Shown in pieces: positions 17,595-27,090 of a stretch of 64,000 nt of DNA (position 1 is its first letter; every line of letters starts with the position of its first letter). Source of the stretch: Spirochaetaceae bacterium bin103 (lineage in GTDB: Bacteria > Spirochaetota > Spirochaetia > SZUA-6 > Bin103); contig MPNH01000014.1 in assembly GCA_002238925.1 (NCBI GenBank), forward strand, positions 1-64,000, written 5' to 3'. Below the pieces are notes generated by a model. It was given only the letters and a program-made list of their open reading frames with translations, did no database searches and was not told the DNA's origin. The translations under genes were made by a program, and so were the position numbers.

Positions 17595-18887
17595 CTAACG
17601 CTGCTCCATGGGCACGTAGGGACGTTCGCGTGCGCCGGTGTAGATTTGCCGCGGACGCGCGATGCGGTTCTGCGGGTCGTGGATCATCTCGGTCCAGTGC
17701 GCGATCCAGCCGGGCAGGCGGCCAATCGTGAACAGGGTGGTGAACATGTTCACCGGCACGCCGAGCGCCTGCAGGATGATACCGGAGTAGAAGTCCACGT
17801 TGGGATACAGCTTGCGGGCTATGAAGTAGTCGTCGCGCAGGGCGATTTCCTCGAGCTGTACGGCAATGTCGAGCAGCGGGGTGGACACGCCGAGCCGTTC
17901 GAGCACCTCGAAGCAGGCGCGCTTGAGGATGGTGGCGCGCGGATCGAAGTTCTTGTACACGCGGTGCCCGAACCCCATCAGCCGCGTACCGGCGCGCTTG
18001 TTCTTGACCTTGTCCAGGAACTGCTTGCCATCGTCGCCGGAGGCGAGAATCTGCTCGAGCATCTCCACCACGGCCTGGTTGGCGCCGCCGTGCAGCGGTC
18101 CCCACAGCGCGTGCACCCCCGCTGAAATGGCAGAGAACAGGTTGGCCTGCGAGCTGCCCACCATGCGTACCGTGCTCGCCGAGCAGTTTTGCTCGTGGTC
18201 GGCGTGCAGCAGGAAGATCAGGTCCATCGTGCGCGCCACCACCGGATCCACCTCGTACTCCTCGGCGGGGGTGGCGAACATCATGTGCAGGAAATTGGCG
18301 GCGTAGCGGAGCTTGTTCAACGGCGACATGAACGGCTGCCCCATGGAGTGCTTGTAGGAGTAGGCGACGATGGTCGGCACCTTGGCGATGAGCCGGTGGA
18401 TGGCGATCTCCATCTCGCGGTCGTTGGTAACCTGCATCGAGTCGGGATAGAAGGTGGACAGCGCCCCCACCACCGCGCCGGTCACCGCCATCGGGTGCGC
18501 GTTGTGGGGAAACCCGGCGTAGAACCGCTTCACGTCCTCGTGGACCATGGTGTGGTAGGTGATGTGGTCCTTGAAGGTGTCGAGTTCTTCCTGGGTGGGC
18601 AGTTCGCCCTCCATCAACAGCCACGCCGCCTCCAGGAAGGTGCTGTGCTCGGCCAGATCCTCGATCGGCACGCCGCGGTAGCGCAGGATGCCGCGTTCAC
18701 CGTCGATAAAGGTGATGGCGCTGCTGCATGAGCCGGTGTTGCCGTAGCCGGGGTCCATGGTGATGACCCCCGCCGTGTTGCGCAGCCGGCTTATGTCCAC
18801 GGCCACCTCGTTCTCGGTGCCGCGGATGATCGGCAGTTCGTAGCTGGATCCGTCTATGGTGAGTTGTGCCTTCTTTGATTCGCCCAT
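17595..18887 (-). CDS. gltA: Citrate synthase (type II)
   Basis: 430 residues when started at ATG 18887; the frame is open 11 codons further but without protein character. It condenses oxaloacetate with acetyl-CoA. The catalytic residues are visible: His in WGPLHGGAN, His in MGFGHRVYKNFDPR and Asp in NVDFYSG. The N-terminal small beta domain (LTIDGSSYELPIIRGTE) marks the hexameric, NADH-sensitive group found in Gram-negative bacteria. Confidence 0.95.
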   Translation of the reverse strand: MGESKKAQLTIDGSSYELPIIRGTENEVAVDISRLRNTAGVITMDPGYGNTGSCSSAITFIDGERGILRYRGVPIEDLAEHSTFLEAAWLLMEGELPTQEELDTFKDHITYHTMVHEDVKRFYAGFPHNAHPMAVTGAVVGALSTFYPDSMQVTNDREMEIAIHRLIAKVPTIVAYSYKHSMGQPFMSPLNKLRYAANFLHMMFATPAEEYEVDPVVARTMDLIFLLHADHEQNCSASTVRMVGSSQANLFSAISAGVHALWGPLHGGANQAVVEMLEQILASGDDGKQFLDKVKNKRAGTRLMGFGHRVYKNFDPRATILKRACFEVLERLGVSTPLLDIAVQLEEIALRDDYFIARKLYPNVDFYSGIILQALGVPVNMFTTLFTIGRLPGWIAHWTEMIHDPQNRIARPRQIYTGARERPYVPMEQR

Positions 18888-18902
18888 CGCCAACGCAAAG
18901 TA

Positions 18903-18931
18903 ATATAACCCCCTCCCCATCGGCCGGTCAG
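18903..18931 (-). promoter_or_regulatory. Possible sigma-70 promoter for gltA
   Basis: On the minus strand CTGACC (18926-18931) and TTATAT (18903-18908) are separated by 17 bases, 16 bp before the gltA start. This is the only AT-rich spot in the 67-bp gap to the sensor kinase gene. Confidence 0.35.
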
Positions 18932-18954
18932 CCCCGCGGGTCAGGTCCGCCGCG

Positions 18955-20313
18955 TCAGCCCGGCAGGTGCAGGGTAAACGTGGTGCCGCCGCCCGGCGCG
19001 CTGCGCACCGTCACCTCGCCGCCGTGCACCCCGGCGATGTGCTTGACGATCGCCAGACCGAGGCCGGTGCCGCCGGAGTCGCGGCTGCGCGCGGCGTCGA
19101 CGCGGTAGAAGCGTTCGAAGATGCGCTGTTGATGCTCCCCCGCGATGCCGATGCCGGTGTCGATCACCTCCACGACCACGTCGCCGCCGCGGCGGAAGCC
19201 GCGTACCGTGACGCGGGTGTCGCGGCTGCTGTACTTGATGGCGTTGTCGACCAGGTTGGTCACCGCCTGCTCGACCAGCAGCGCGTTCATGCGGCAGGTC
19301 AGCCCGGCTTCGCACCGTTCCTGCAGCGTAACCCCGCGCGGCTCGGCGGTGCGCCCGCACGACAGCAGCGCCGCCGAGATCACCGGCGCAAGCAGGGAGT
19401 CCTCGAACGTGATGCCGGAGCGATCTTCGGCGCGCTCTATGTGCGCGAGCAGGAGCAGGTCGTCGATGATGGCGCTCACGCGCGTCGAGTGCTTGTGGAT
19501 GATCTCCAGGAAATGGCGCGCCTCGGGGTTGGGGCACATGTCTCCGTCGAGCAGGGTCTCGGCGAAGCCGCTCACCAGGGTGAACGGCGTGCGCAGCTCG
19601 TGGGACACGTTGTCCACGAAGTCCCGCCGTACTTGCTCCAGGTGGTGCAGGCGAGTGACGTCGTGCAGCACCACCAGGGCGCCGTGCTCGCTGGCATCGC
19701 CGGAAAAGGGGCGTCCGCGTACCCGCAGCCAGCGCGGTTCAGCGCCGGGTATCGAAATGTCCACCTCGGTGTCCTCGCCGCGGACCGCCCGCTGTGCCAG
19801 CGCCGCCAGGTCGTACCGATCGACCGCCCGCGCCGCCGCCGCCACCACCATCGGCCCGTCGCCGTCGCCGTCGCCGTCGCGCTCGCGGGCGCCCAGCATC
19901 GCCAGTCCGGTGCCGTTTATCTCCAGCAGATTTGCGTCGCCGTCGAATACCAGCACCCCGTGCGGCAGGTCGCGGATCACCGCCTGCAGCCGCCGATGCG
20001 ATCGTTCGAAGTGGTCCAGCCGTTCGCGCACCTGTGCGGCCAGGACATCGAGCGTCGCGGCGGGAGGCCGGCCGTGGCCGGCGGCACCCGCCAGCAGCCG
20101 TGCGCCGCGCACCGCCGGCCCGGCGTACAGGCGCCACAGCGCGCTCGCCGCGGCCGCGGCAAGGCAACACAGCAGCAGCACTCCCGCCACGGTAGCCGCA
20201 ACGTGCTGCCACGCGTGCATGGCGAAACCGGTGCCCGCCGCCGCGGCGGCCAGCGCGATCACGGTCACGGCGACGCCGGTGGGGCGGGCGGGGCTGAACG
20301 GGCCGCGTGGCAC
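18955..20313 (-). CDS. PhoR-type sensor histidine kinase
   Basis: 452 residues. Two N-terminal membrane helices, a PAS-like domain (LQAVIRDLPHGVLVFDGDAN), then the kinase: H box FVDNVSHELRTPFT, N box TNLVDNAIKYSS, G1 VIDTGIGI and G2 GGTGLGLAIVKH. The PAS insertion carries a GDGDGDG run from a (GTCGCC)n microsatellite. It starts 3 bp after the response regulator gene. This is the PhoR/PhoB architecture, usually answering phosphate limitation, but no pst genes are nearby, so the signal is not shown. Confidence 0.88.
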   Translation of the reverse strand: MPRGPFSPARPTGVAVTVIALAAAAAGTGFAMHAWQHVAATVAGVLLLCCLAAAAASALWRLYAGPAVRGARLLAGAAGHGRPPAATLDVLAAQVRERLDHFERSHRRLQAVIRDLPHGVLVFDGDANLLEINGTGLAMLGARERDGDGDGDGPMVVAAAARAVDRYDLAALAQRAVRGEDTEVDISIPGAEPRWLRVRGRPFSGDASEHGALVVLHDVTRLHHLEQVRRDFVDNVSHELRTPFTLVSGFAETLLDGDMCPNPEARHFLEIIHKHSTRVSAIIDDLLLLAHIERAEDRSGITFEDSLLAPVISAALLSCGRTAEPRGVTLQERCEAGLTCRMNALLVEQAVTNLVDNAIKYSSRDTRVTVRGFRRGGDVVVEVIDTGIGIAGEHQQRIFERFYRVDAARSRDSGGTGLGLAIVKHIAGVHGGEVTVRSAPGGGTTFTLHLPG

Positions 20314-20316
20314 GTG

Positions 20317-21015
20317 CTACTCGGCGGCGTCCTGGAATCGGTAGCCGACGCCGCGCACGGTCTCGATGAGTTGGCTGCTGTCGGCCAGCTTCTTGCGCAC
20401 GCCGGCGATCAGCACGTCGATGGAGCGGTCGGTTACCGGGTAGTCCGGCCCGTGCACCGCGGCGATGAGCTGGTCACGAGTAAACACCCAGCCGGCATGG
20501 CTGGCAAGGAACTGCAGCACCGAGAATTCGGTGGCGGTAAGTCGCACCGGGTGCCCGCCGACCCTTACTTCCCGCCGGCCGGGGTGGATGGTCAGGTCGC
20601 CGACAATCAGCGGCGCCCGCCGGTCGTGCACCTCCGTGCCGTGGCGGCGCAGCACCGCCTTGATCCGCGCAATGAGGACGCGCGGGCTGAACGGCTTGGT
20701 GACGTAATCCTCGGCGCCCTGTTCCAGGCCGGCGATGATGTCCGCCTCCTCGCCCTTTGCCGTGACCATCACGATCGGCACGCCGCGGGTGAGCACGTTG
20801 GACTTCAGGATCTGGCATAGCGCCAGCCCGTCCATCCCCGGCAGCATGAGATCGACCAGGATCAGCGCCGGCACGTTGTCATCCACCAGCCGCAGCGCCT
20901 CTTCCGCGGAACCGGCGGCGGCGGTGACGAACCCCTCCCGCTCGCAATTGAAGCGGATCAGCTCCATGATGTCGTCGTCATCCTCGACGATCAATACTTG
21001 ATTGGTTTTCGACAT
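20317..21015 (-). CDS. PhoB-type response regulator
   Basis: 232 residues. Receiver domain with acidic pocket VEDDDD, phospho-acceptor Asp in ILVDLMLPGMDG, Thr in MVTAKGE and Lys in YVTKPF. The C-terminal winged helix follows (LTATEFSVLQFLASHAGWVF, RSIDVLIAGVRKKL). It is the partner of the kinase directly after it. OmpR/PhoB family members bind direct repeats in promoters; none was identified here. Confidence 0.92.
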   Translation of the reverse strand: MSKTNQVLIVEDDDDIMELIRFNCEREGFVTAAAGSAEEALRLVDDNVPALILVDLMLPGMDGLALCQILKSNVLTRGVPIVMVTAKGEEADIIAGLEQGAEDYVTKPFSPRVLIARIKAVLRRHGTEVHDRRAPLIVGDLTIHPGRREVRVGGHPVRLTATEFSVLQFLASHAGWVFTRDQLIAAVHGPDYPVTDRSIDVLIAGVRKKLADSSQLIETVRGVGYRFQDAAE

Positions 21016-21055
21016 AGCCTGCCGGTGTCACGCGAGCCGGTCGCCGGGCCGGCTG

Positions 21056-22389
21056 TCAGGACGCATGTGAATCCGGATTCGATGGCGCCGGCGCATGCGT
21101 GGCCGGCAGCCGGGATCCCTTCCAATCCGCGCGTACGCCGACAATGGCCAGCACCGTGATGTACGCGTAGAACCCCATGAAAAACAGCGTGTATGGAACC
21201 ACCCGGGCCAGGGCGCGGCGCCGGCGCGGGTGGTGGTGCAGTGCCGCGGCCAGGGCCGCCAGCGTACCGATGCTCAGCAGCGAGGTGAGCGGCCACACTG
21301 CCAGCCACGGCACCAGCAGGGCGAACGGCGCCGCCGCCACGCTGAGGATCAGGAACAGCGTCACGTAGCGGTAGCCCCAGGCGGCGGCCGGGTCATTGCT
21401 GTAGAAGGCGCCGCCGTTCCAGCGCACGTGCTGGTTGATGAACGCGCGCCAGTCGGGTTGCGGTTCGGTGGTGACCAGGGTCTCGGCAAGCGTGGCGGCG
21501 CGCACCTTCCAGCCGGCGCGGCTGGGGGGGCCCACCCGGGGGGCGGCCTCGGGAACGGGGTGGGGCCGAGGGCGGCGGCAGCGGGGGGGGCGCGCACCTC
21601 CCGGCCGGCGCGGCTGCCGCCGCCCACCAGGGCGGCGTCCTCGGTAATGGTGTAGCCGAGCGAACGAAAGCCGCCGATCCCGGCCAAAACTGGCGCCCGC
21701 AGGGCCAGGTTGTTGCCGAAGCAGCCGGTCGGCTGGCCCAGCCCGGCGGTGCCGGTGGAGTACTGGTGCACCAGCGGCTGGTCGAACGCCTGGTAGCGGT
21801 CGCTGAAGCGTTCGCGAGCGTGGCCGCCGCCCGCGCCGGGGGCCTGCACCGCCAACTGGCCGAACACCACGCCGGTCCGGCTGCCGGCGGCGGCGGTGAA
21901 GTAGGCGGTGAGCCGCTCCACCCACGCCGGCGGCACCGTGCAATCGGCATCGGTGAACAGCAGTAGTTCACCCGCCGCCGCCGCCACGCCCAGGTCCAGG
22001 GCCTGCTGCTTGCCGGTGCAACCCTCCGGCGGCTGCCGGTTGCGCACCACCCGCACCGGGTAGGGGGCGGCGGCGCGGTGGGCTTCCATGATCGCGGCGG
22101 TGGCGTCGGTCGACCGGTCGTCGACCAGCACCAGCTCGAAGGCGTTGGTGGTCTGCACCGCCAGCGAGGCGAGCAGCCGCGGCAGCGCCGGCTCCTCGTT
22201 CATGGCCGCCACCACCACGGAAACGGGCGGTGCACCCCGCCGCGGAGCGGGCTGCCGCCGGCGCCGCGCATCGTCCCGGCGGTCACGCAGGCGCGCGAGC
22301 AGCACGCCGACCGCCAGGGCGCCGTGGGTAAGCAGCATGGAGGCGCACAGCGCGAGCACGGCCCACTGCAGTGCGCCTGCCGCGGTCAT
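21056..22389 (-). pseudogene. Membrane glycosyltransferase family 2, frame broken by duplication
   Basis: Start ATG 22389 overlaps the htpG stop. The first part is a GT-A fold: VSVVVAAMNEEPALPRLLAS, VLVDDRSTDAT, LLFTDADCTV with the DxD motif, then the acceptor-side motif TITEDAAL. After GSRAGREVRA the frame changes because of a 92-bp imperfect duplication; the correct continuation WKVRAATLAETLVTTE, with the QHVRWNGG motif and four membrane helices, is in another frame. Without the insert the gene would encode about 415 residues. It would add sugars to a lipid or polymer at the membrane. The insert contains long G runs and may be an assembly artefact. Confidence 0.7.
21499..21616. repeat. 92-bp imperfect duplication with G-run spacer
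   Basis: CGCGCACCT and the following CGGCGCGGCTG appear at 21499-21524 and again at 21591-21616, an offset of 92 bp. The spacer contains three runs of six to eight G. Because 92 is not a multiple of three, the glycosyltransferase frame is broken. Confidence 0.75.
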
Positions 22390-24269
22390 GGCAGGGCGCG
22401 CTCCAGCGACCGGTTCAGCCGCCCGGCAAAGGCGACCGGATCGGTGAGCTGTGCGCCCTCGATCAGCAGCGCCTGCTCCAGCAGCAGGTGGCTGGTATCG
22501 GCCACCAGGTCGTCCTCGCCCTGTTTCAGCATGGCATCGAGCTTGGTCACGATCGGGTGGGACGGGTTGACCTCCAGGACCGGCTGGAACTTCTCCGCCT
22601 CCTGGCCGAGCGCCCGCAGCACGCCCTGCATCGACACCGTCGGGTCGTTGGCGTCGGCCACAATGCAGCTCGGCGAGTCGGTCAGCCGGGCGCTCGCCTT
22701 CACCTCCTTCACCGCGTCGCCGAGCACGTCGGCAATTCGCTTCAGGAGCGGATCGAGTTCCTTCTCCTGCGCCTTGCTGTCGGCGGTCTTCAGGTCGTCG
22801 GCGGTGTCGCTGCGGTTCACCGACTTCAACTCGTGATCGTCGAACGTGCCGATGGTGGGAATCACGAAGCCGTCGATCTCGTCGTCCATCAGCAGGACCT
22901 CGATCTCCTGCGTACGGTACACCTCCAGCAGCGGCGAATGGCGCAGGTTGGCGCCGCGCTCGCCGGTGATGTAGTAGATCGCCTTCTGCTCCTCCTGCAT
23001 TCGCTCCACGTACTCCTTCAGGCTGGTCAGGCCGTCGTGGGCGGTAGTGCGGAATCGCACCAGTTCCAGCAGCGTGTCGCGATTGGCGAAGTCCTGGTAC
23101 AGGCCCTCCTTGAGCGGACGCCCGAACTCGGTCACGAACGAGCCATAGAGGTCGGGGTTGTTGGTGGCCAGGTCGCGGAACTCCGCCAGCAGCTTCTTGA
23201 CCGAGGCGTTGCGGATGCTGGTCAGCAGGCGGTTCTGCTGCAGGATCTCCCGGCTCACGTTGAGCGGCAGATCCTCGGAGTCGATCACCCCGCGCACGAA
23301 GCGCAGGTAGGTGGGCAGCAGTTCCTTGTTGTCGTCGGTGATGAACACCCGCTTCACGTACAGTTTCACGCCGGGCCGGTAGTCGGCGTAGAACAGGTCG
23401 GGCGGCGCCGTCTTGGGGATATAGAACAGGGTGGTGTACTCCTGCGTTCCCTCGGCGCGGGTGTGCACGTAGTGCAGCGGGTCTTCCTGGTCGTGGCCCA
23501 GGCCGCGGTAGAACTCGAAGTAGTCGTCGTCGGTCAGCTCCGACTTGGGGCGCTGCCAGAGCGCGCTGGCGGCGTTGATCTGCTCGCTGCGCTGCTCGGT
23601 CTTGTCGTCCCTGGTCTCGGTGTAGTGCAGGTGGATCGGGTAGGGGATGTGGTTGGAGTATTTCTTGACCAGATCCTGGATCTGCCACTGCGCGGCGAAC
23701 TCGGCGCCTTCCTCGTTCAGGTGCAGCGTGACGGTGGTGCCGGCGCCGGTGCGCTCCGCCGGGGAGATTTCGAACGAGCCGCGCCCGTTGCTCACCCAGC
23801 GCTGCGCCTGCTCGTCACCGGCGCGCAGGCTGAGCACCTCGACGCGGTCGGCCACCATGAAGCTGGAGTAGAAGCCGACGCCGAACTGGCCGATCAGGTT
23901 GCTGTCGCCCGCGGCGCCCTGCTTTGCATCCTTGGCCTTCGCCTGCATCACGTCCAGGAAGCGCTTGGTGCCGGAGCGCGCGATAGTGCCGAGGTTGTCG
24001 CGCAGTTCATCGGCGCTCATGCCGATGCCGCTGTCCGCGACCGTCAGTGTGCGCGGCTTGCTGTCGGAGTCGAACGAGATGTCGACACGCGGAGTGAACG
24101 GCAACCCCTTGAAGTCCTCGTCGGTCAGGGTGAGGTAGCGCAGCTTGTCCAGCGCGTCGGAGGCGTTGGAAACCAGCTCGCGCAGAAAGATCTCCTTGTG
24201 CGAGTACAGCGAGTGGATGATGAGGTCGAGCAGTTGGCTGACCTCGGTCTTGAATCGATGCTTTGCCAT
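22386..24269 (-). CDS. htpG: Hsp90 chaperone HtpG
   Basis: 627 residues, full length. The ATP site of the GHKL fold is clear: [17 protein letters not shown] at the start, then [20 protein letters not shown] and [10 protein letters not shown]. The middle domain carries [12 protein letters not shown] and RVFITDD. It is an ATP-driven cytosolic chaperone for stress-damaged proteins. It follows trpS on the same strand by 59 bp and overlaps the glycosyltransferase after it. Confidence 0.95.
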
Positions 24270-24328
24270 GTTCCTTTCTCTTGTCCTTGCCCGGGGTGTT
24301 TACCGTCCGCCGTCCGCCGGCACCGCGA

Positions 24329-25393
24329 TCAGCCGCGGCCGAAGCCGAAGCCCATGGCGTCGTGCACCAGTTCCATGGTAGCGCGCGCCTCGCGGCGCAT
24401 GCGCTCGTTGCCGGCGTGCAGGATCTCGTCCACCGTGGCCGGGTTTGCCTCCAGGGCGGCACGCTGCTCCCGGATCGGCTCCAGAAAATCGTTGAGCGCG
24501 GCCGCGAGCTTGCGTTTTACTTCCACGTCGCCCACGGTGCCGGTGCGGTAGCGCTCCTTGAGGTCGTCCACCTCGGCGCGATTCGGGTTGAACGCGTCGT
24601 GGTAGATGAACACCGGGTTGCCCTCCACGCGGCCGGGAATGTCGGCGCGGATACGGTTGGGATCGGTGTACATGCCGCGCACCTTGCGCTCCACGGTGGC
24701 GGCGTCGTCGCCGAGGTAGATGGTGTTGTCCAGGCTCTTGCTCATCTTGGCTTGGCCGTCGGTGCCGACCAGGGTGGGCACGTCGCCGATCAGCACGTCC
24801 GGGACCGGGAACACCTTGCCGTACAGGCGGTTGAAGCGGCGCGCCAGCTCGCGGCACACCTCCACCTGCGATTCGTTGTCCTTGCCCACCGGCACCAGGT
24901 TGGCGCGCGGCAGCAGGATGTCGGCCGCCTGCAGCACCGGGTAGCCGAGCAGCCCGAACGGCATCGCCTCCAGGTGGGCGGCCTGCGCCATCTCCTTGAG
25001 GCTCGGCACCCGCTCCAGGCGCGCCACCGTGGTCAGCATCGCCAGCAGCGTGTTCAGTTCGTAGGTTTCCGGTATTGCGCTCTGCACGAATATCACCGAG
25101 CGCTCCGGGTCGATGCCGGTGGCCAGGTAGTCGATGACCACGGCACGGATGTTGGCGTCCAGTTCGCGCACGTGCGCGCGCTCGGGACGGGTGGTGAGGG
25201 TGTGTACGTCGGCGATGATGAAGAAGCACTCGTACCGGTCCTGCAACTCGATACGGTTCTTGACGCTGCCCACGTAGTGGCCGACGTGCAGCGGCCCGGT
25301 GGGCCGGTCGCCGGTGAGGATGCGCGGCCGCGTACCGACCTGGTGGGGCGCCTTCTCCGGCACGGGCGCGGGCGCGGTAACGGTACTGCTCAT
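24329..25393 (-). CDS. trpS: Tryptophanyl-tRNA synthetase
   Basis: 354 residues from ATG 25393; an extended frame to 25468 has no family support. Class I synthetase motifs are [10 protein letters not shown] (HIGH type) and AKMSKSLDN (KMSKS). The N-terminal [10 protein letters not shown] and the tRNA-binding helical C-terminus are intact. It charges tRNA-Trp and is an essential gene. Confidence 0.94.
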   Translation of the reverse strand: MSSTVTAPAPVPEKAPHQVGTRPRILTGDRPTGPLHVGHYVGSVKNRIELQDRYECFFIIADVHTLTTRPERAHVRELDANIRAVVIDYLATGIDPERSVIFVQSAIPETYELNTLLAMLTTVARLERVPSLKEMAQAAHLEAMPFGLLGYPVLQAADILLPRANLVPVGKDNESQVEVCRELARRFNRLYGKVFPVPDVLIGDVPTLVGTDGQAKMSKSLDNTIYLGDDAATVERKVRGMYTDPNRIRADIPGRVEGNPVFIYHDAFNPNRAEVDDLKERYRTGTVGDVEVKRKLAAALNDFLEPIREQRAALEANPATVDEILHAGNERMRREARATMELVHDAMGFGFGRG

Positions 25394-25545
25394 GAGCCTG
25401 CCAACCTCACTTCGTGACTGCCCGAAGCGCGCAATTCCACCCACGGCAGTGCGTTGGAATGCTCTCAATCGGGCTGCCCCGAAAATAACGAACCCCCCAT
25501 CCCCCGGTCAAACCGCCACAACGTCGGATTCCCCCTGTTGATCGA

Positions 25546-25593
25546 ACGGGAACCCACGCGGAGTATGACACGGTCAACGTGGAGGAGGTGTGA
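25546..25593 (+). pseudogene. HigB toxin C-terminal remnant
   Basis: The last 15 codons of a HigB-type RelE-fold toxin are preserved: TGTHAEYDTVNVEEV and a TGA stop. In intact higBA loci this tail (VGTHxEYDxI) ends the toxin one base before the antitoxin start, exactly as here. Everything upstream of the tail is gone and is replaced by the trpS upstream region. Confidence 0.65.
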
Positions 25594-25594
25594 A

Positions 25595-25762
25595 ATGGCC
25601 AAGGTGAGGCCGATCCTGACCGAAGCGGATTATGCAGCAGCACTCGCCCGAGTAGACGAGTTGATGGATGCCGAGGCGGGAATCTCGGAAGGAGACGAAC
25701 TCGATATCCTGGTCGATCTGGTCGAGGCGTACGAGAGCAAGCATGAACCGATGGGGCATCCT
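25595..25762 (+). pseudogene. HigA antitoxin, N-terminal part only
   Basis: Start ATG 25595 with a strong site, GGAGGAGGTG. The product begins MAKVRPILTEADYAAALARV, then DELDILVDLVEAYESKHEP, the N-terminal domain of the HigA antitoxin family. After EPMGHP, where relatives continue into the helix-turn-helix DNA-binding domain, the sequence switches without a stop into an unrelated segment and then the methyltransferase. DNA binding must be lost. Confidence 0.7.
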
Positions 25763-25792
25763 GGTTTCTATCACCATGCCCATGGCGTCACA

Positions 25793-26483
25793 ATGAGCCC
25801 TCGCCGCTATACTCGGGGCGTGGTCGAAACTGCTCTGCTCGGTACGTTTGTCCCCGAGGCCCTTCGCGATCTGGCGGATCCGTCGCGGGATCTTCCGCGC
25901 GTGGCGAAGGACCGGGTGGCGATGGCGGCGATCGACGCGGCGGTGGTCGAGGTGCCAACGCGGCATCAGTTGCTGCTTGGAGATGCCCGGCTGGCGGACT
26001 TGGCGGCTGAGTCGGTCCACTTGGTGGTAACCTCGCCGCCATACTGGCGACATCGAGTACATCCTGATGCAGCGCAAGGGTGGCGGGTACCGGAAGCCGG
26101 ATCTCTCGGCACGGATCCTCAGTCTGCTCTCGGAGACCTCCTTCAAGCGGTTTTTTCGGCAGATTTGGTCCGACATCCCGGGCGAGTCGACCCGGGATCA
26201 CCCCGCTCCCTACCCGCTTTCCCTGGCAGACCGTCTGATCCGGATGTTCAGCTTCGTGGGGGACACGGTCCTTGATCCGTTCAACGGCACCGCCACGACG
26301 CAGGTCGCGGCCGCCGCCTGTGGCCGCAACAGCATCGGCATCGAGGTCGACCCCGGGTACTACGCGGACGGCCTGGAACGCTTGCACCGCGAGAGCGGCG
26401 GCTTGTTGAGCACCGCCGACATCTGCGCGGGGGGCCTGGCCGGCGCGAATGGCGTGCCGGCAAAAACCCGAGTCGACCCGTGA
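25793..26483 (+). pseudogene. DNA methyltransferase (N4-C or N6-A), central part deleted
   Basis: First part in one frame: VVETALLGTFVPEALRDL, LLLGDARLADL and catalytic motif IV TSPPYW ending at 26047. The second part starts at 26049 in another frame with DIEYILMQRKGGGYR and carries WSDIPGEST, HPAPYPLSLADRLIRMFSF and motif I VLDPFNGTATT. In the family roughly 130 residues separate these blocks. Here they are joined directly with a frame change. The protein cannot be an active methylase. It is in frame with the HigA fragment and overlaps the endonuclease gene by GTGA. Confidence 0.75.
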
Positions 26484-27073
26484 TTACCGCCCAACAGGCC
26501 GTGGACGATCTGTATCGTATCGCAGTCTTGGAGAAGAGACCCACGTCGACGGCGCGGCTCGATACGCTTGCCGAATACTGCGTACAGGAGTTGAACCGGC
26601 GTGGCTTGCTCGGCGTTGAGAAGGAAGCGTCCGTTCCCGGAGCTGGACGGGAAAAGAGATGGGATGTCGCTTGGCGGTACGACGGCAAGTACCGGCTGGG
26701 ACTTTCTCTCAAGTCATTGCTGAGGAACCTTGGAGGAACCGTTCCAAACCGAATCGACGACCTCATCGGCGAAGTCGCCAACGCCCAACTCCACTCTCCG
26801 GAGATCGTGATCGGCTACGTCATGATCTTCAACGTGCAGGAAGACGCTTACTCGCCCAAGCACCAGTCCACCTGGGCGAATCTCCTCCGTAGCCGATTGA
26901 CGTCGTTGTCAGGTCGCCGCGCTCCGTCCTGGACTACCGGCACCGTGGAGGACTTCGTCCTGGTCGAAGTCGATTTCGGCTCAGGCTCAGCGATCCGGTC
27001 GCTCTCGCAACCGTTCGAGGACTCTGGTCGAGCAGGTGTCGGTCAGGAATCCAACGCGATCAGCAGAGATTGA
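26480..27073 (+). CDS. Type II restriction endonuclease-like protein
   Basis: 197 residues, GTG 26480 overlapping the methylase stop. The PD-(D/E)XK type core is suggested by KRWDVAW and LGLSLKSLLRN, followed by GTVPNRIDDLIGEVAN, a block I associate with endonucleases encoded beside SPPYW-type methylases. The C-terminus after VEVDFGSG looks low in structure and may be shortened compared with relatives of 230 residues or more. If active without its methylase it would be lethal, so either it is inactive or the methylase deletion is not real. Confidence 0.65.
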   Translation: MITAQQAVDDLYRIAVLEKRPTSTARLDTLAEYCVQELNRRGLLGVEKEASVPGAGREKRWDVAWRYDGKYRLGLSLKSLLRNLGGTVPNRIDDLIGEVANAQLHSPEIVIGYVMIFNVQEDAYSPKHQSTWANLLRSRLTSLSGRRAPSWTTGTVEDFVLVEVDFGSGSAIRSLSQPFEDSGRAGVGQESNAISRD

Positions 27074-27090
27074 GCCCCGAGCACTCGCCT

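Noticed and set aside
19855-19885. GTCGCC microsatellite in the sensor kinase
   Set aside because: It codes an in-frame GDGDGDG run inside a loop; no sign that it breaks the gene, so not a separate finding.
20317-20820. Plus-strand frames over the response regulator
   Set aside because: No conserved motif, and the minus strand encodes a textbook PhoB-type protein.
22371-24551. 726-codon plus-strand frame over htpG
   Set aside because: Complete overlap with the conserved Hsp90 sequence; shadow frame created by high GC.
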